Shown here: in pieces, positions 12,644 through 25,300 of the stretch
Numbering within the stretch: the stretch's first letter is position 1
How the letters are laid out: each line of letters begins with the position of its first letter
Assembly (NCBI GenBank): GCA_008360975.2
Contig: CM039181.1
Location: 9,780,380 to 9,844,379 of the forward strand
Length of the DNA stretch: 64,000 nucleotides
DNA from: Lichenostomus cassidix
Taxonomy: Eukaryota > Chordata > Aves > Passeriformes > Meliphagidae
Direction of reading: 5' to 3'
Notes under the pieces: model-generated
What the model was told of the DNA's origin: nothing
What the model saw: only the letters and a program-made list of their open reading frames with translations
The model's database searches: none
Program-made: the position numbers and the translations under genes

Positions 12644-15600
12644 TAAAGGAAGAATTAAAGACTGACCAGAGATGTCCTGAATTGTCCTGTTAAAAGCAGC
12701 ACACCTCTTCCCAGCCAGTTCAACAGGCACTGCTTCCAGTCCCTAGCACTGTGGGTGTGTGGGTCACCTCCTGGCACTCCCACCAGGAAAGCACTCGCTG
12801 CACCTGATGAGGATACAGGAACTTCCAGAAACCTCCCTTCCATCCAGAGCAGCTTTGTCAAGCAGGTGGGAAAACCCAGCCATCTCATTTCATCATCTAC
12901 AGAGAAATGATGCTCCTGGAGGCTTTAAATACAGGAGTATCAACTTATTTCATGTCTATCTATCTTACATTTTGTTTTAGCTGGGTATGGAGCTTCCAGG
13001 GGCAAGAATTCACATATGCTAATCATCGTTTATTTAAAAATTTGGTTTCATTGATTATTAATATAAGCAAGTTATTGGAAGTAGCAAAGTAATACTATGA
13101 GACTACGAAAGTACTTGGCAACCTGTTTGGTAATTTAAAAAAAAAATACATTTAATAAAAATAAAGACCACAACACACAGCAAAATCACCAAGAAAGAGC
13201 ATGACTTGCCCAAAATGCTCTAAATTAACATTACTGCTGTTCTACCTTTCTCCTGGTACCAGAAAGTTTAAGCATCCTCTTATGCTATTTCTTGTGAGAT
13301 CTTTTTGTTCCTTAAAATCTTAAAATAAAATTCCTTTTTTTTCCCAATGTTTGATAGAGCTTTTTCTCACAGGACCTCCTGCACAGGATTCCTGTACAGA
13401 GACAAAGAGCCACATACTGCAAACCACCGCTGTGCTTAGCTAAAGCTGTCAGTGCTTTTTAAAACCCATCAGAAACAGGACCAAATTCTAAGGAACACAC
13501 ACTCATCTCGTGATCATTTTTCAGCTGGAGATTGAATCAGCCAGCTGAGTGTTCAAATGAAGATTTTCTTTAGAGAAGAAAAAGGTCATAGTTAAAGCAC
13601 AAAGTTCTCGGAATTTAGAAAATGCCAAAGGCAAGGCTGCCCTCTGCTCAGGAAAAGTGAACTGTTATGACTGAACTTGCCTATGACAGCAAGTTTGAAT
13701 AATATATTCAGCACTGAAAGCTCACCCCAAATATTTTAAGTTTGGCAATATTCTAAGGAACTCGTAACAATGACAATAAGAGGCAACCAGGCTCTCCCAT
13801 AATTAACTTCCCTGGTTTTACAACTCTCATTTTAGCTGCAGAAAGTCAATACCTTTACAATTATCTAACTTAAGGATATGTATTAATCTCTGTGTTACAT
13901 ACTGTATTTCTACCCCAGCGCATTCCTTCTCTGGGAAAAAGAAAAAAAAAGAAAAAAGGATTATCAGTCATTTCCTGTGGGCTGGAAAGAAATCCAGCTT
14001 GAAAGGCTCACAAGAGCAATTTAATATTGGAGCAACTGCACTGTCCATTCTCTGTATTCATTGCTCACCAGCTGAGTGAAGACCACTTGTATACAAGGGT
14101 ATCTGCTTTTCACAGGTGGGTCTGAAAAGCCCAAATGATTCTACTTCTTGTGGAATTACAAAGAAACCTGCAGCTGAGGGGAAAAACAAAAATCCCACAC
14201 AACCAAACCTCTTTCTTTACCTGAACACATCCAAATTAACTTTCAAGCAATTTAACAAGCACAGGGGCAGCCCTTCCCCTCAGCTATTATTTATTGTACA
14301 CACTGATGATGTTCTGACCACAAATTTATTTTAATTCACTATTTGTGACAATATCATTGGGCATTACCTGATTTTATTGTTAACTGGGTTTCTTCCTCAA
14401 AAAAATGAACTTCTGCCTGCAGAGACTTTAACCTTAACAAGACTTCATATGTTAGAGTTCTTGGAATAGACGACTTCTTAAAAATACATGAGGATCAAGT
14501 TTTAGAAGATTTTAATTTAGTTTCTGATCTTGCAATTTATTCTGAAGTCTAGTCCTAAAGAGATACATGTATTACTAGACTTATATACGTCAGAGGCAGC
14601 AGTAATATCTCACTGTTTTCTTAGTAAGAACAACCACCTCTTAACCACCCTAGTATTTTTTCTTTCTCTCCATTTTTAAAAAGAAGATTCTTACAAAGAG
14701 ATATTTATGTTTTAAATTCAGTGTAAAATATACGGACATAAATCTCAGTTTTTAACACCACTGGCACTAATTAAAGACATAAACCGAGACAAAAATCAGC
14801 AAACTGGTAACATTTCCTCAATAGAAGTCCTCCCTCTATATAATTATTTAAGCCCTCAAAACTCCTGACCCCAAGTACCTTTTCAGCAATACACAGCCCC
14901 AAACTGGTGTCCCCACATGCTGCAGGGATAAATAGGCTTCACAGCCAATAAACACAAGCTGGTTTGGACCAAGCTGTGAGAGGACTCAAATCCTCGATTC
15001 CAAGGGCCCTTAGAGAAACTGTGCTGTGGAAACTTTCACACACCAGTGACCCTCCAAGACTGACATTTCAGCTCATCTCAACTGTCTCAGAGCTGACACA
15101 AAAGATGTACAACCCCTGATGTTGAAAGGTCTGTCACATACAGGGCTCTGTCCCCAGACACAGGCAATCCAAACCACTTTACATATTTATACACATGTAT
15201 GCATGAACACACAGGTTTCCTATGCAAAACAAAAAAATATCATCGTGTGCCAGGATTCCTGGGCAGCTTTTTCATGTCCTTGATGTAATCCACAGTTGGG
15301 CCATGCAGGCTCCAGATCAGCACGATGGATTCCTCAGCCAAATGGTAATTTACAGTAGTCATTTCCAGAAATAGGACACTGATGTAATGGTTACACAAGT
15401 CTTTGCTGTGTTCATTAATACCTCTGGTGTTCTGGGGTGCACAGTGTGGGATTTGTCTCCAGCTATCATTCTTATCTATAGCATTTGGAGTGATAGCAAG
15501 GAGAGAAAACAGGCATGCTTTGCCTTTATTGCAGAGAAACAGATGATGGGAGGATAGGGAATAACCAGATTCAATAAATAAATAAACAAATGAATCTGCA

Positions 15601-18600
15601 TGCTGTTGATTCCCCCACACTTATTACTGACTGCTATGCATTCTACCACAAATATTCTCTTTGATGCTCACAAGAAAGATGAGCTACAAAGGCTGCAAGA
15701 ATGCTTACGCCCATTACTGTCTTAATTATAAACTTGTCTCACTATAAACAAATGAAAAATAATTGTTTGTAGGTCCTGGCCAAACTCCTAAGGCTATGAA
15801 GTGAGCATTCCATTATTTGTCATTTGTCATAAGCAGCATTTTATACTGTCCTGAATGTGAACACCTGCAACATCAGCAACTGTGCCCAACATGCATTTAG
15901 AAAACAAGCTTTCTGGAATGTGTTTTAGTTATATATGTGACCTGAAACAAGCAGGAGAAAAAATGTCATGTGTAAGCGAACATATTGGTAGTCTCTGGAA
16001 AATGCTCTTTATTTAAAATCTTAGGACTCCAGTCATGGAGAAGGGATCCTGATGACAGCCCAGCTGCCTGTACTACACTGACAGAGCAATAAGGACATAC
16101 ACTGGAAGAGTTTAATTCACTGAATGTAAGATAATTGTCACCTCTACAAAATACAAACCAAAAGCACTAGGGACAAGCAATGGCACAAACTGTACACACT
16201 GCAAATATCGCAGCTATTTCTCAGGAGCTAAGAAAGGCAAAATACATTGTCCTAGTCAGTGCTTCCTGATTTCCCTGCTTACACTAACACTTATTTTTCA
16301 TATTTAAACACTTCTGTACTTTGACACATATTTTCAAAAGAATAATGAAAACATAATACATGCTTTCGTTTTTTAATACTAAGCAATTTCTTTATATATA
16401 CATTTATATATATTTAATTCTGGTAGTAAACTTGGGCTTACTGTTCTTTCTGCTTTGATTATTTAAACAAATATCGCATTGACATTTTCTCACAATGCCA
16501 TTGCTCCAATAGACAGATGTCAATGCACAAGCAGGATCCTCTCTGCCCTAGATTTCTACCTTCATGCTTTGCATCAGCTTCTACTTTGCAACTACATTGT
16601 TTGTTGTTTTTTTAAATCTTACCTTAAGTTTCAGAAGACCTGCAGGAGTCCTGCAGACAGTGGGATGGAAAACTTCTGCTTGGTGACTTTCATCACACAT
16701 TTTGAATGATGGGTCAGATGAGTAAGAGCTTTTCCAGTGTTAAAATGATTTCTGCTGTAAATTTCACACTCCTGACAGGGTGACTACATCCAGGCTGCTA
16801 CGCTGCAAAAACAACAAAAATAACAACTTTCACCACCAAGAAACAGGCAAATATGTATCAACTGAAGCAGTAAATGTCTGTAAGCATTTTCTTTCCTCTG
16901 CTTTTGTAACTCTGGGGCAGGATATCAAAATTAGCTGTAAGAGAAAGGCTGCCTGCACACTGCATTTAGATCTTGAACAAAGAGGTATTTGCACCAGCAA
17001 GAGTTTAGAAGTCAGAGCTCTGCAAAAACATCCATTTTTTTTAACTGGGTCTTATGTTGGGAGTCCCAGGCAGGGAAGAACAAGACATTTTTTGTGCAAA
17101 CATTTGAAGTTCACAAGGGCAGCGATTCTCAAACAATTCCCCCAGACAACGTTTTTGCCCTTTTTGTGTCCTCAACCCACTGCTCGATGTTCTCCCTCTC
17201 AGCCCGTGAGCTTCCCTGTGGCACTGCACGGAGCTCTTTGTCAGGACACTGTCCTGTGCCAGCAGGAGCAGCAGCAGCTCCAAGTGCTCCCTGCATGGGC
17301 TGAGGCTGCAGAGCAGTCGCCTGCACTGGAGCAGGACAGCAGCAGTGCTGAGAGCCGCACACTGTGGGTTTTCAGTGCATTTCAGACCCACACCTGCTCT
17401 GTGCCTCACAGCTCATGTAGCCTGGAAAATAACAGAGCAAACCTGGCCTCGGGAATTGCCTGGTGCAGGGGTGACATCATGGCCTCTCAAGCATCTTGGG
17501 CAATATTTATCACCAAGTTTTTCTGGCAGGCAGAGTAACCGTGGTACAGGCAGAGGTGGCACCTCACTTGGGAACTGCTGGGCTGTAAACACACTGGAGA
17601 CTTCCTAAGGACAACTGTGCTGTGTCCAGGAAGCTGGAGATGGAATCGACATAACCCTAACATAAAACTCATCAGTGGCTGCAGAACTCTCACTCTCTCC
17701 CAGCAGCCAAGGGCCTCAGCTCAGCTTGGCACAAGGCTATCCTGCACTGGGGCTCTGTGAGGGACCAGCCTGGCCCTGGGTGAGCCACACCTCACAGAGG
17801 CAGCAATTCCTCCTGCCCTGCTTGAACAATGCTTGCAGATACCTCAAAGACTCCTTCAGCAGTATTTGAGCAGCGTGACAATTCCATCTTTAGCAGTTGT
17901 TACAGTGCAAGTTCTACCTGTAAAAATGCTTGTCCAAGACTGGATGAATATGTAAATAACCCCCCCATATCTTTAATAAAATTAGATGTATTTTTGTATT
18001 TAAATTATATTTAATAGAACATACAAAATACTAACTGTAACTGCACTCACGTACCAAACACAAATTCACAACTTTCTATAGCAACACGTGCTGTTGGACT
18101 CAGCAAGCAATTTCTATGGGGCAGAAGGATTAATTTCAATCCATATTTCTAAACACGTGTCTCAGAGCATTAATGTATACTTTAATTACTGTGCCAAGCA
18201 GATGAGCATATAATAGCAGCTATCATTTCAGAACTTTACAGATATGGTTCACTATTTGAAAAAACCCCTCTTAGATGAACATTTGCTTTACAAAAGCAGC
18301 AGACTCTTGATCTTATCGATGTTGCTTAATTTTAAAATCAAATCACAATTTCATGATACTAAGTATTGTTCTTAAAGCCTTGGGTTCTGCAGTTATGCAA
18401 TTACATGACACTTAACAATTTTTAAGACTAAGTATATCTCTAACCCTCGTGTTTTATGCTTAAAACCTGTACCTCAGCAGCTCAAAAACCACCCAGCAAA
18501 AAACTCTACAGTGCTTCAACATGTTCTAGCATTTAAACTATGCCATGGTTTTCAAATCCAAGCTAATATTTTTCTAAATTAATACCTGAAATTAGTAACG

Positions 18601-18912
18601 CCACACTATTAGCCCAGGAATCTGCTGTGAAGGCCAAGGCCAGGCCAGCCAACAGCATCAGCTCCTGGCACTGCTTCCAGCTGATGGTCAGCAAAAATAC
18701 CCACAGCCCTTGAGGGGGCTGGGCCAGAGCAGTGCAGCTCCCAGGCAGCCACCCAGCCTGTGCTGGTGCCAACATCCCATGGGACTGCAGGGTCAGCCCC
18801 AGCATTGACCTCAGAGGCTCCTGTGCCACTCCTCAGCCTGCTGAGCATCACTGCAGGGCAGGCAGAAGGACAAGGACCCCCATGATGGCCATCAGCCCTG
18901 TGAGAAGGGGCT
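12644..18912. other. AT-rich single-copy DNA, no gene recognised
   Basis: I see no exon or RNA gene. A-rich runs lie near 13138-13163 and 13932-13960. A CTCF-like core (TGCCCTCTGCT) is at 13638-13648, but a match this short is expected by chance. GC-richer sequence at 17.2-17.8 kb contains the longest ORF of this half (16780-17538, 252 codons). Its protein shows no known domain, and overlapping frames on the other strand are also open. The GC-richer block at 18.6-18.9 kb immediately upstream of the second CR1 may be a diverged repeat that I cannot name. Confidence 0.55.
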
Positions 18913-19262
18913 AAGGGACCTGGGAAGGTTTTGGTGACAGCCTCTCCACACCTAGGGGAGGCTAAGAGAAGCCAGAGCCAGGCTATTCACAGTGGGGTGT
19001 GGTGGGAGAACAAGGGACAACACAGAATTTGAAATATGAGAGGTTCAGGTTGGAAATAATGGAAAACCCTTCTGCTGTAAAGTCAGCCAAGCAGAGGAAG
19101 GGGCTGCACACAGAGGCTGTGCAGTCTCCATGACTGGAGGCTCTCATGACCCAACTGAATGAAACCTTGAGCCAGCTGGTCTCAGAGCTGGCCCTGCTTT
19201 GAGCAGGAGGCTGGACTGTATGCTTCCCAAGGTCCTTTCTACCCTGAAGGATGAGCCTATAA
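18913..19262 (+). mobile_element. CR1 non-LTR retrotransposon, diverged 3' fragment
   Basis: A second CR1 3' fragment in sense orientation, from a different and older lineage than the copy at 12.4 kb. Landmarks are TTTTGGTGACAGCCTC, GAGCCAGGCTATTCACAGTG, GGTGGGAGAACAAGGGACAA, GAGGTTCAGGTTGGAAATAA, GGCTGTGCAGTCTCCATGA, CTGGTCTCAGAGCTGGCCC, CTGCTTTGAGCAGGAGGCTG and CAAGGTCCTTTCTACCCTGA. These follow the order of the CR1 reverse-transcriptase end and 3' UTR. Many substitutions and small indels, and loss of the terminal short repeat, indicate age. The upstream limit is uncertain and may extend leftwards. It encodes nothing intact. Confidence 0.85.
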
Positions 19263-22260
19263 CTGACCCTGTGCTGCTGACCATTGCTACCTAACTGCAA
19301 TGTTCTCTGGAGCTCATCTCTTCTCAGAAGAATTTATTTGCTCTGTTCACTTCATGGAGACCCTTTCTCTTGACACCCTTTGGGCCCTGGAAAAGTGTCT
19401 TATCTGACACCAGGGAGATTTTTTTCTCTCTAAGAGCCAACAGTTTCAGACAATTGAACCCCAAAGTATTTTAGCAAATACTCCACAGTCCACGGGTTGG
19501 TTTTGGACTGTAATTGTTCTTATCCAATGAGTAACCCCTGCCCCCAGCATTTAACATGCTCAACAGAGGAGTGAAATACCTGTAGAAAAGGTTTTCTTCA
19601 TCATGAGCAACATATCTTTTAAAACCTACAACCCCATATCTGACCTTGACATATCCTTTCTTACTGGGGTCAAATCAGCTGCTGAAACTCTTGGTATAAA
19701 TATATTTCCATTACTTTCCTCCTTCGTGTTTTACATTTTCAGCTCCCAAAACATACTGCAGGGATCAGGAACAGCCCTATGGCAGCTTCCATGCAGAACA
19801 AAAACCCAGAGCCCATGAAGCAGATCTCCAGCCTTGGACCTGTTTTTATGGCCCCTGGAATGCTGGGAATAACACCACCAACACAACCATACACAAAGGA
19901 ACTAGGAAGCAGCAGTGTTGAGCTATCTAGAACCCAAACCATCTGACATTTCAAAATGCTCCTTAGGCTCTTACATGAGGTCCTGGGGACATTTTGGTAC
20001 ACAGACTTCACTGCTCAAGTCTAAGAATAGCACAGAGGGAACTCACTAGTATGAAATACACAGCTATAACCGGTGACCCCAAAGCAACTCTCACGCACAG
20101 TTAGCACAAGCCTACCACACTCTATTAGAGGACCACCTTTCTAAAGCAGCTCCTTTAGTTTCTGGAATGATTCTGCCACATTTCTTTGTCTTGTCCAGCT
20201 GGGCCTTAAGTTTGCTTTGCCAACATGTATAATTTCCCCTAAGAAAATATCAAATGGACAAATCAGGTTCCAGCCTCTGGAACTAAGATATTACTGAGCT
20301 CCATAAGCTATTAAGGAGTTCCAAACTATGGCAAACAAATCCCTCAAGGCTCACTTATAAAAAATATAAAAACACAGGTCTAAGCTTGCCAGACTGTCTG
20401 CCTCTCACATTCACAGAAACCCGCCTCAGAAGAAAAAAATCTTTATTATGTATGAGGTACAGACCATCTGCGATGGGCTCTGAGAGCCAACTTAAAAGTG
20501 GGGGGGAGGAGAGCTTTCCCAACTGCATTCAGAGTCAGAGAAGAGCTTGAGACTCAGCAGCTGCCTGTGAGCAGGGAAGAGGTGCTAGGTCAGGATGAAT
20601 GAGGCTGCACAAGAGCCACCAGGGTCAAGGATGGAAAGGCACATTGATACACACATACTGTGTATAGGGGAATACGAAGAAAAGCAGCAAGAACCAAGAA
20701 AACCTGATGAAGAACAGTAAGATCATCCCTTAGAAAAAGTATTCTAGGAGTTCTGTTTCCCTGTCACTGTGGAAAAGTAAGGCAGGATAATGTTGTTACT
20801 GTGGTTGTAATACAGACCACTGAACATCTCGTGACATGGGAAGTAAGAATGGCAACTGCAGTAAACTTGTAGCAACAAGGAATATGGGAAGGCTTTCTTC
20901 TTTACCCTTTCTTTTAGAGAATTATACACATCTTTCCATATTAGTCTTCATAATTTTCATAATTCTTTTGATACCTCTTTTCACTAGTCCCCTAGACATA
21001 TCTGTAGTAGTCATTTACTGTTACGCATACCATACAGCTCAATAATGTTTCATTTCTGAAAAGGAAAAAGTAATTTTGTTTTTTAATTTTAACCACTGAA
21101 ACTAGAGTTACATTTAAGCGTCCCCACCAAAAACCCCCAAATCCTATGAGAACATTTTCTAACTAAACCCATGAGAACATTTTCTAACATCAAGCTGCTT
21201 GCTATGCCTTTGTGTGTTTGCAGCTCAACAAACAGGAGATAGTTCCTTTGGCCGTAAATGAACTGTGACCAGGTAAATATGAGTAAACCTTTCCAAGTGA
21301 CTGTTGCTGATTCTGTCAGGAAGCAAATCTATTTACATCTCTACTCAAGCCAAAATCATCACAAGTATTTGTCTTGTTACATACAATTTTGCTGGCTTTT
21401 TAAACAATACAAATTAAACCCTGCTTTCACTGATATCCCTGGCTATAACTCAGCTTATGCCTGTGGGGCCAGGGACTGTCACCTGGAATGTGAGTGTGTC
21501 TGGGCTGACCCCATACTTACCCTGCTGGAAGGGGCACTGGTGAACCTCGCTGTCACACACCGCAGTCCCCTTTCCCTGCTCCACCTGCTGCTGGACACGA
21601 GGGCTCTCCACGCTGAATCCTCGGGCTCAGACCTCTGCAGGGACACGGGAGCTTCCAAGGGGCAGAGCCGGACCTGTGGGTTTGCAACGAGGCAGCTCAG
21701 GTGTGGGTTTTGCTGAGGAAGCACTAATCCCCAGGGAAAGGCTGGGGTGGGGAGTTTGGGGCAGGAGCAGCTCAGAGCAGCTTCCAGCAAGTTGGCCAGA
21801 GGCTCTCTGCCAGTGCCTCAGCCTTGCTCCTGCACAGGGGCTGGGCCTGCTTACAACAGGCACTTCCCAAATGGGCACCAGGACATCGCTTGCACTTTGC
21901 TCAGGTACCACAAAGACCGGGAGAAACTGTGCTTAAATCTGGTTATTTATTCCAAATAAGGTCCATTTTGCATACATGCATCAATAGCTGTAGAAAATTT
22001 GCTGACTGTGCCCCTGTAACTCCACACTGGTCTGCATACACTAAGCATCAATTTGGATGAGCCCTTGCTATGAGAATGCCTTTTTACCCACCTATCTAGG
22101 AATACGGTTATGCCTAAGCAGGGAATTTCAAGTTGTTTCCCAGACTGTTCCTGAATCCAACTGCAACCTGTTTATTTTGACCTCAGTTCTTAGAAACTGT
22201 TGATGCCACGGTAGAAATATGCTGTGTGTTCCAACAGGCAACAAACAGTCCTAATGAGAG
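19263..22260. other. AT-rich single-copy DNA, no gene recognised
   Basis: No supportable gene. The stretch includes a short two-copy direct duplication at 21146-21188 and a GC-richer patch at 21.45-21.9 kb. That patch is open in several frames on both strands and has no recognisable protein domain. Confidence 0.55.
21146..21188. repeat. Two-copy direct repeat, 25-bp period
   Basis: The 18-mer ATGAGAACATTTTCTAAC occurs at 21146-21163 and again, identically, at 21171-21188, separated by seven bases. This is a recent small tandem duplication. Confidence 0.97.
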
Positions 22261-22274
22261 CACACTCCATCTGT

Positions 22275-22390
22275 GCTGCCAGCGCACACAGCCTCAGCCT
22301 ATAGCTCGGATACGCTGCAGCCGAGCGCAGGGACGAGCTTGTGCTGCAAGGGACGTCCTGGCACGGCACAGCTCCCCGAAACAGGCCTCT
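22275..22390. promoter_or_regulatory. Small isolated CpG cluster
   Basis: Roughly nine to ten CpGs fall within about 110 bp (for example CTCGGATACGC, GCCGAGCGCAG, GGACGTCC), while the surrounding kilobases have almost none. It is too short for a classical CpG island. It could be an enhancer, a minor promoter or simply GC-rich unique DNA. No ORF or splice context supports an exon. Confidence 0.4.
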
Positions 22391-25300
22391 GGCAGAGTCC
22401 TGAGGCAGCCAGGCTAGGCACCAGCAGCACTTGAGCTCTCCCCTCCCTGTTTTGAGTCTGCAGAGTAAAAGCTCTTGGGTTTTTTAAATGTTTCGAAACT
22501 ACAAAGTCAAGAAAGCTGAATTAAAAACTGCCCAGCGCTCTCAAAAGGTAAGAGTTAAAGCGTGCAGAACATATGGCACTATTTACAGCACACTAAATTC
22601 AAGGGAATTTGCTATCAACCTCGTACTCTGCAAAAGGTACATTACAGAAAAATCCATGTGGGGATCCTTTAGTTTCTTTTGCATCTTCTCTTATAAGATG
22701 CAGCTGGGGAGCAACACCCACTGGTATTGGTAGCATGAAACGGCGATCCTTTCCTCTTAGCGAGGTCTGGTACCAATTACCATGGATTTAGAGGCACTAT
22801 ATAAAAGACAGTGCTGATTTGTTTCTAAATTTGTATCTTGATTAAACTGTCAGGCTATAGCACAAATGCAGAGCTTACCTGACTTTAAAATCCTACAACA
22901 ATAAATTATCCAAGAAGTGCGGTACAATTTGAAAATTCTTATAAATGGACCAATACTATGCTGTATGTTTAGTTTTTGCATCTTGGTCATGCTAAATCAA
23001 ATGGAATAGAAGCAGCATTTTATATTCAAACTATAAACTCTGTGTGTTCAGAATATAACTCCATGTGAGGAGAGACTGTGAAGCAGGATTTAAAAACCAC
23101 CAATCTGGCCAACAGAATAACAACTGCATTATTATTTTCAGAATTATTTTTAACTGTGTTGCGGTACACAAAAAAGCAAATCTAAAGGGCCAAAACTCCT
23201 ATTCTCAGGAACACGCATGCAAACTTTCACAGGTCAGATCAGTGTTTTTCAGCATTTACCCCTGTAAATAGAGCAGAATTTGGTCTCACCCCATTAAAGG
23301 GAAGTCATTTATCCCAGAACAGCTTCAAAAATACTGAATATATTTTGACTATCCCGGATTTCAACATCTAGGATTATTGCTGTAAACACACATAGGCATT
23401 GCAGTCTAATGAAAGAAAAAGTCAACATATATGTGGTGCAGCAAAAGTGAGATCAGCCATGCAGAACTTCCAAAAAGCAGCTTAGGAATTAAACTGCTAT
23501 TATAAAAGCTACTGTTATTGAACTACAGCTGTTAGAACTTCCACAGTATATTGCACCATTCTGCATAAAGCAAATATTATAAAACAGAATAGATCAGTTT
23601 TCCATCATGATTACAAGCCATTGCTGCTCCTAAAGCTTCTACTTTTTTAACCAATGCTCTCGTATATTTGAACACAATTTTTCTATTTGCTGTTACGTGG
23701 CATCCATGTAAGAAAAGAGCTATTCTAAATTAATTGATCAACACACCCTTCCAGAGAGGAATATATGATAAAAGTATTAGATAGTGAAGTTCAGGCATGC
23801 TTTAATACCCTCAAAAGAGGGTAATTGATCCTCCCCTCTCCCCAGTTACAAATGTGGAACTTGGCTGCTATGGGTTCCTTCCCACACAAATCAAGCCCTA
23901 GCTCTTTTGAATTGAAACAATATGGGATGATTATTGTGGGAATTTTTTTACTGTTACTGTAATTTAAAACTTTCTGTACCCAATTTTGCATTTTCTATAA
24001 ATCAAAAACCCATTTCACTTAGGGCTACAATTAAACAGAGGAAATCAAAGACTAACTTCTAAGCAAGTCTTGCTATTAATCATAGGATGAACTAGTAGTA
24101 CAACTACTTTTACTGCAGTTCCTTTCTGCCTGCGAACTGCATTTTCATCTGAAGCTCGAGCTCTTTAGAGGAGATTGTGCCACAGATGAGGCAAATGAAA
24201 CAGAGGTAGAGTGAACAGGAGAGCACAGAGGGCTGCTGAAGATGAGCCCAGCAGCCCAGCACCACCCCAGGGCTGCTACAGAGACAAGGACTCCTGGTCT
24301 GACGCTGCCATTCCAGAGCTACCACGCTTCTTCCCTCCCCAGGAGCAGCCATGGAGGCATGTCTGTTGTGTTACACATCTGAACTGAAATCAGTACCTTT
24401 CTCCTTTTAAAAGAAAAATGTTCAAAAGCAGTGGATTTCGACACTGAAGTTCGTACTGAAAGCAGGACACTCAAGCGCAAAATTAAAATCGGAGTGCAAA
24501 ATGAAACCTTGTGGAATATGGAAACGCAGGGCTTCTGTTTTTTCAAACTGGAAATCAAATGATGTATTTTTATTTTCTAAAAAGAAAAAATGCATCTTGA
24601 TTGCTAGACAAAATAAAATACGAATTCTCAAATCAACAGAAACATGTTTCACCCAGCTGTCCTTATTTTTTTCTCTGTCTCTGTTTCTCAAAGAAAATTT
24701 TTTATGTCATCTATTTTTCTCATATATTTTAGGGAGAGGTTTAATGCCTCATGGTGTTAGACTTTGCAAAACTCCTACAGAGGTACAAGTCATACAAGTC
24801 ATCACATTATTTGCAGCAGCACATCTACAATAAGTGATAATAGTAACTTCATAAAATATATGATCAAAACAAAACTTTGCTTCCAGTTAAAAAGAGTCTG
24901 CAATATGTACATTCCATGCTAAAAAGAAGCCTTTTACCAATTGCAAAGTAAAATTCAAGTATTCTTGTAAAAAATTCCATTTTTTAAATCAGACACAAAG
25001 AAAATAGCTGTGAGGAGTCTGAATAGATATTGGAAGGGCTTCTTACATAAACAAAACAAAACCTTCCCAACACTGACTTACTACTCTAATAATGTGATTC
25101 AATAAAACATGAATGGAAAAGGTTTCACATCTGAGCAGAACTAGATTTCAAAAGTAAATGACTTACTGAGGCTATAGATTAAAACATTGTTTTACCATTG
25201 ATTTTCTTCCTAACTAAGATCTCTCATGTACTTGCAACTCTCATTATCTCTGACAATGAACTCCTGGAACATCGACATGTCCGTTTCTCAAAAAGTGCAC

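Noticed and set aside
16780..17538. 252-codon ORF on plus
   Set aside because: The translation has no recognisable domain, signal or repeat. Overlapping frames on both strands are also open in the same GC-richer patch, and no CpG promoter or splice context is seen. A protein search and codon-constraint test across birds would decide.
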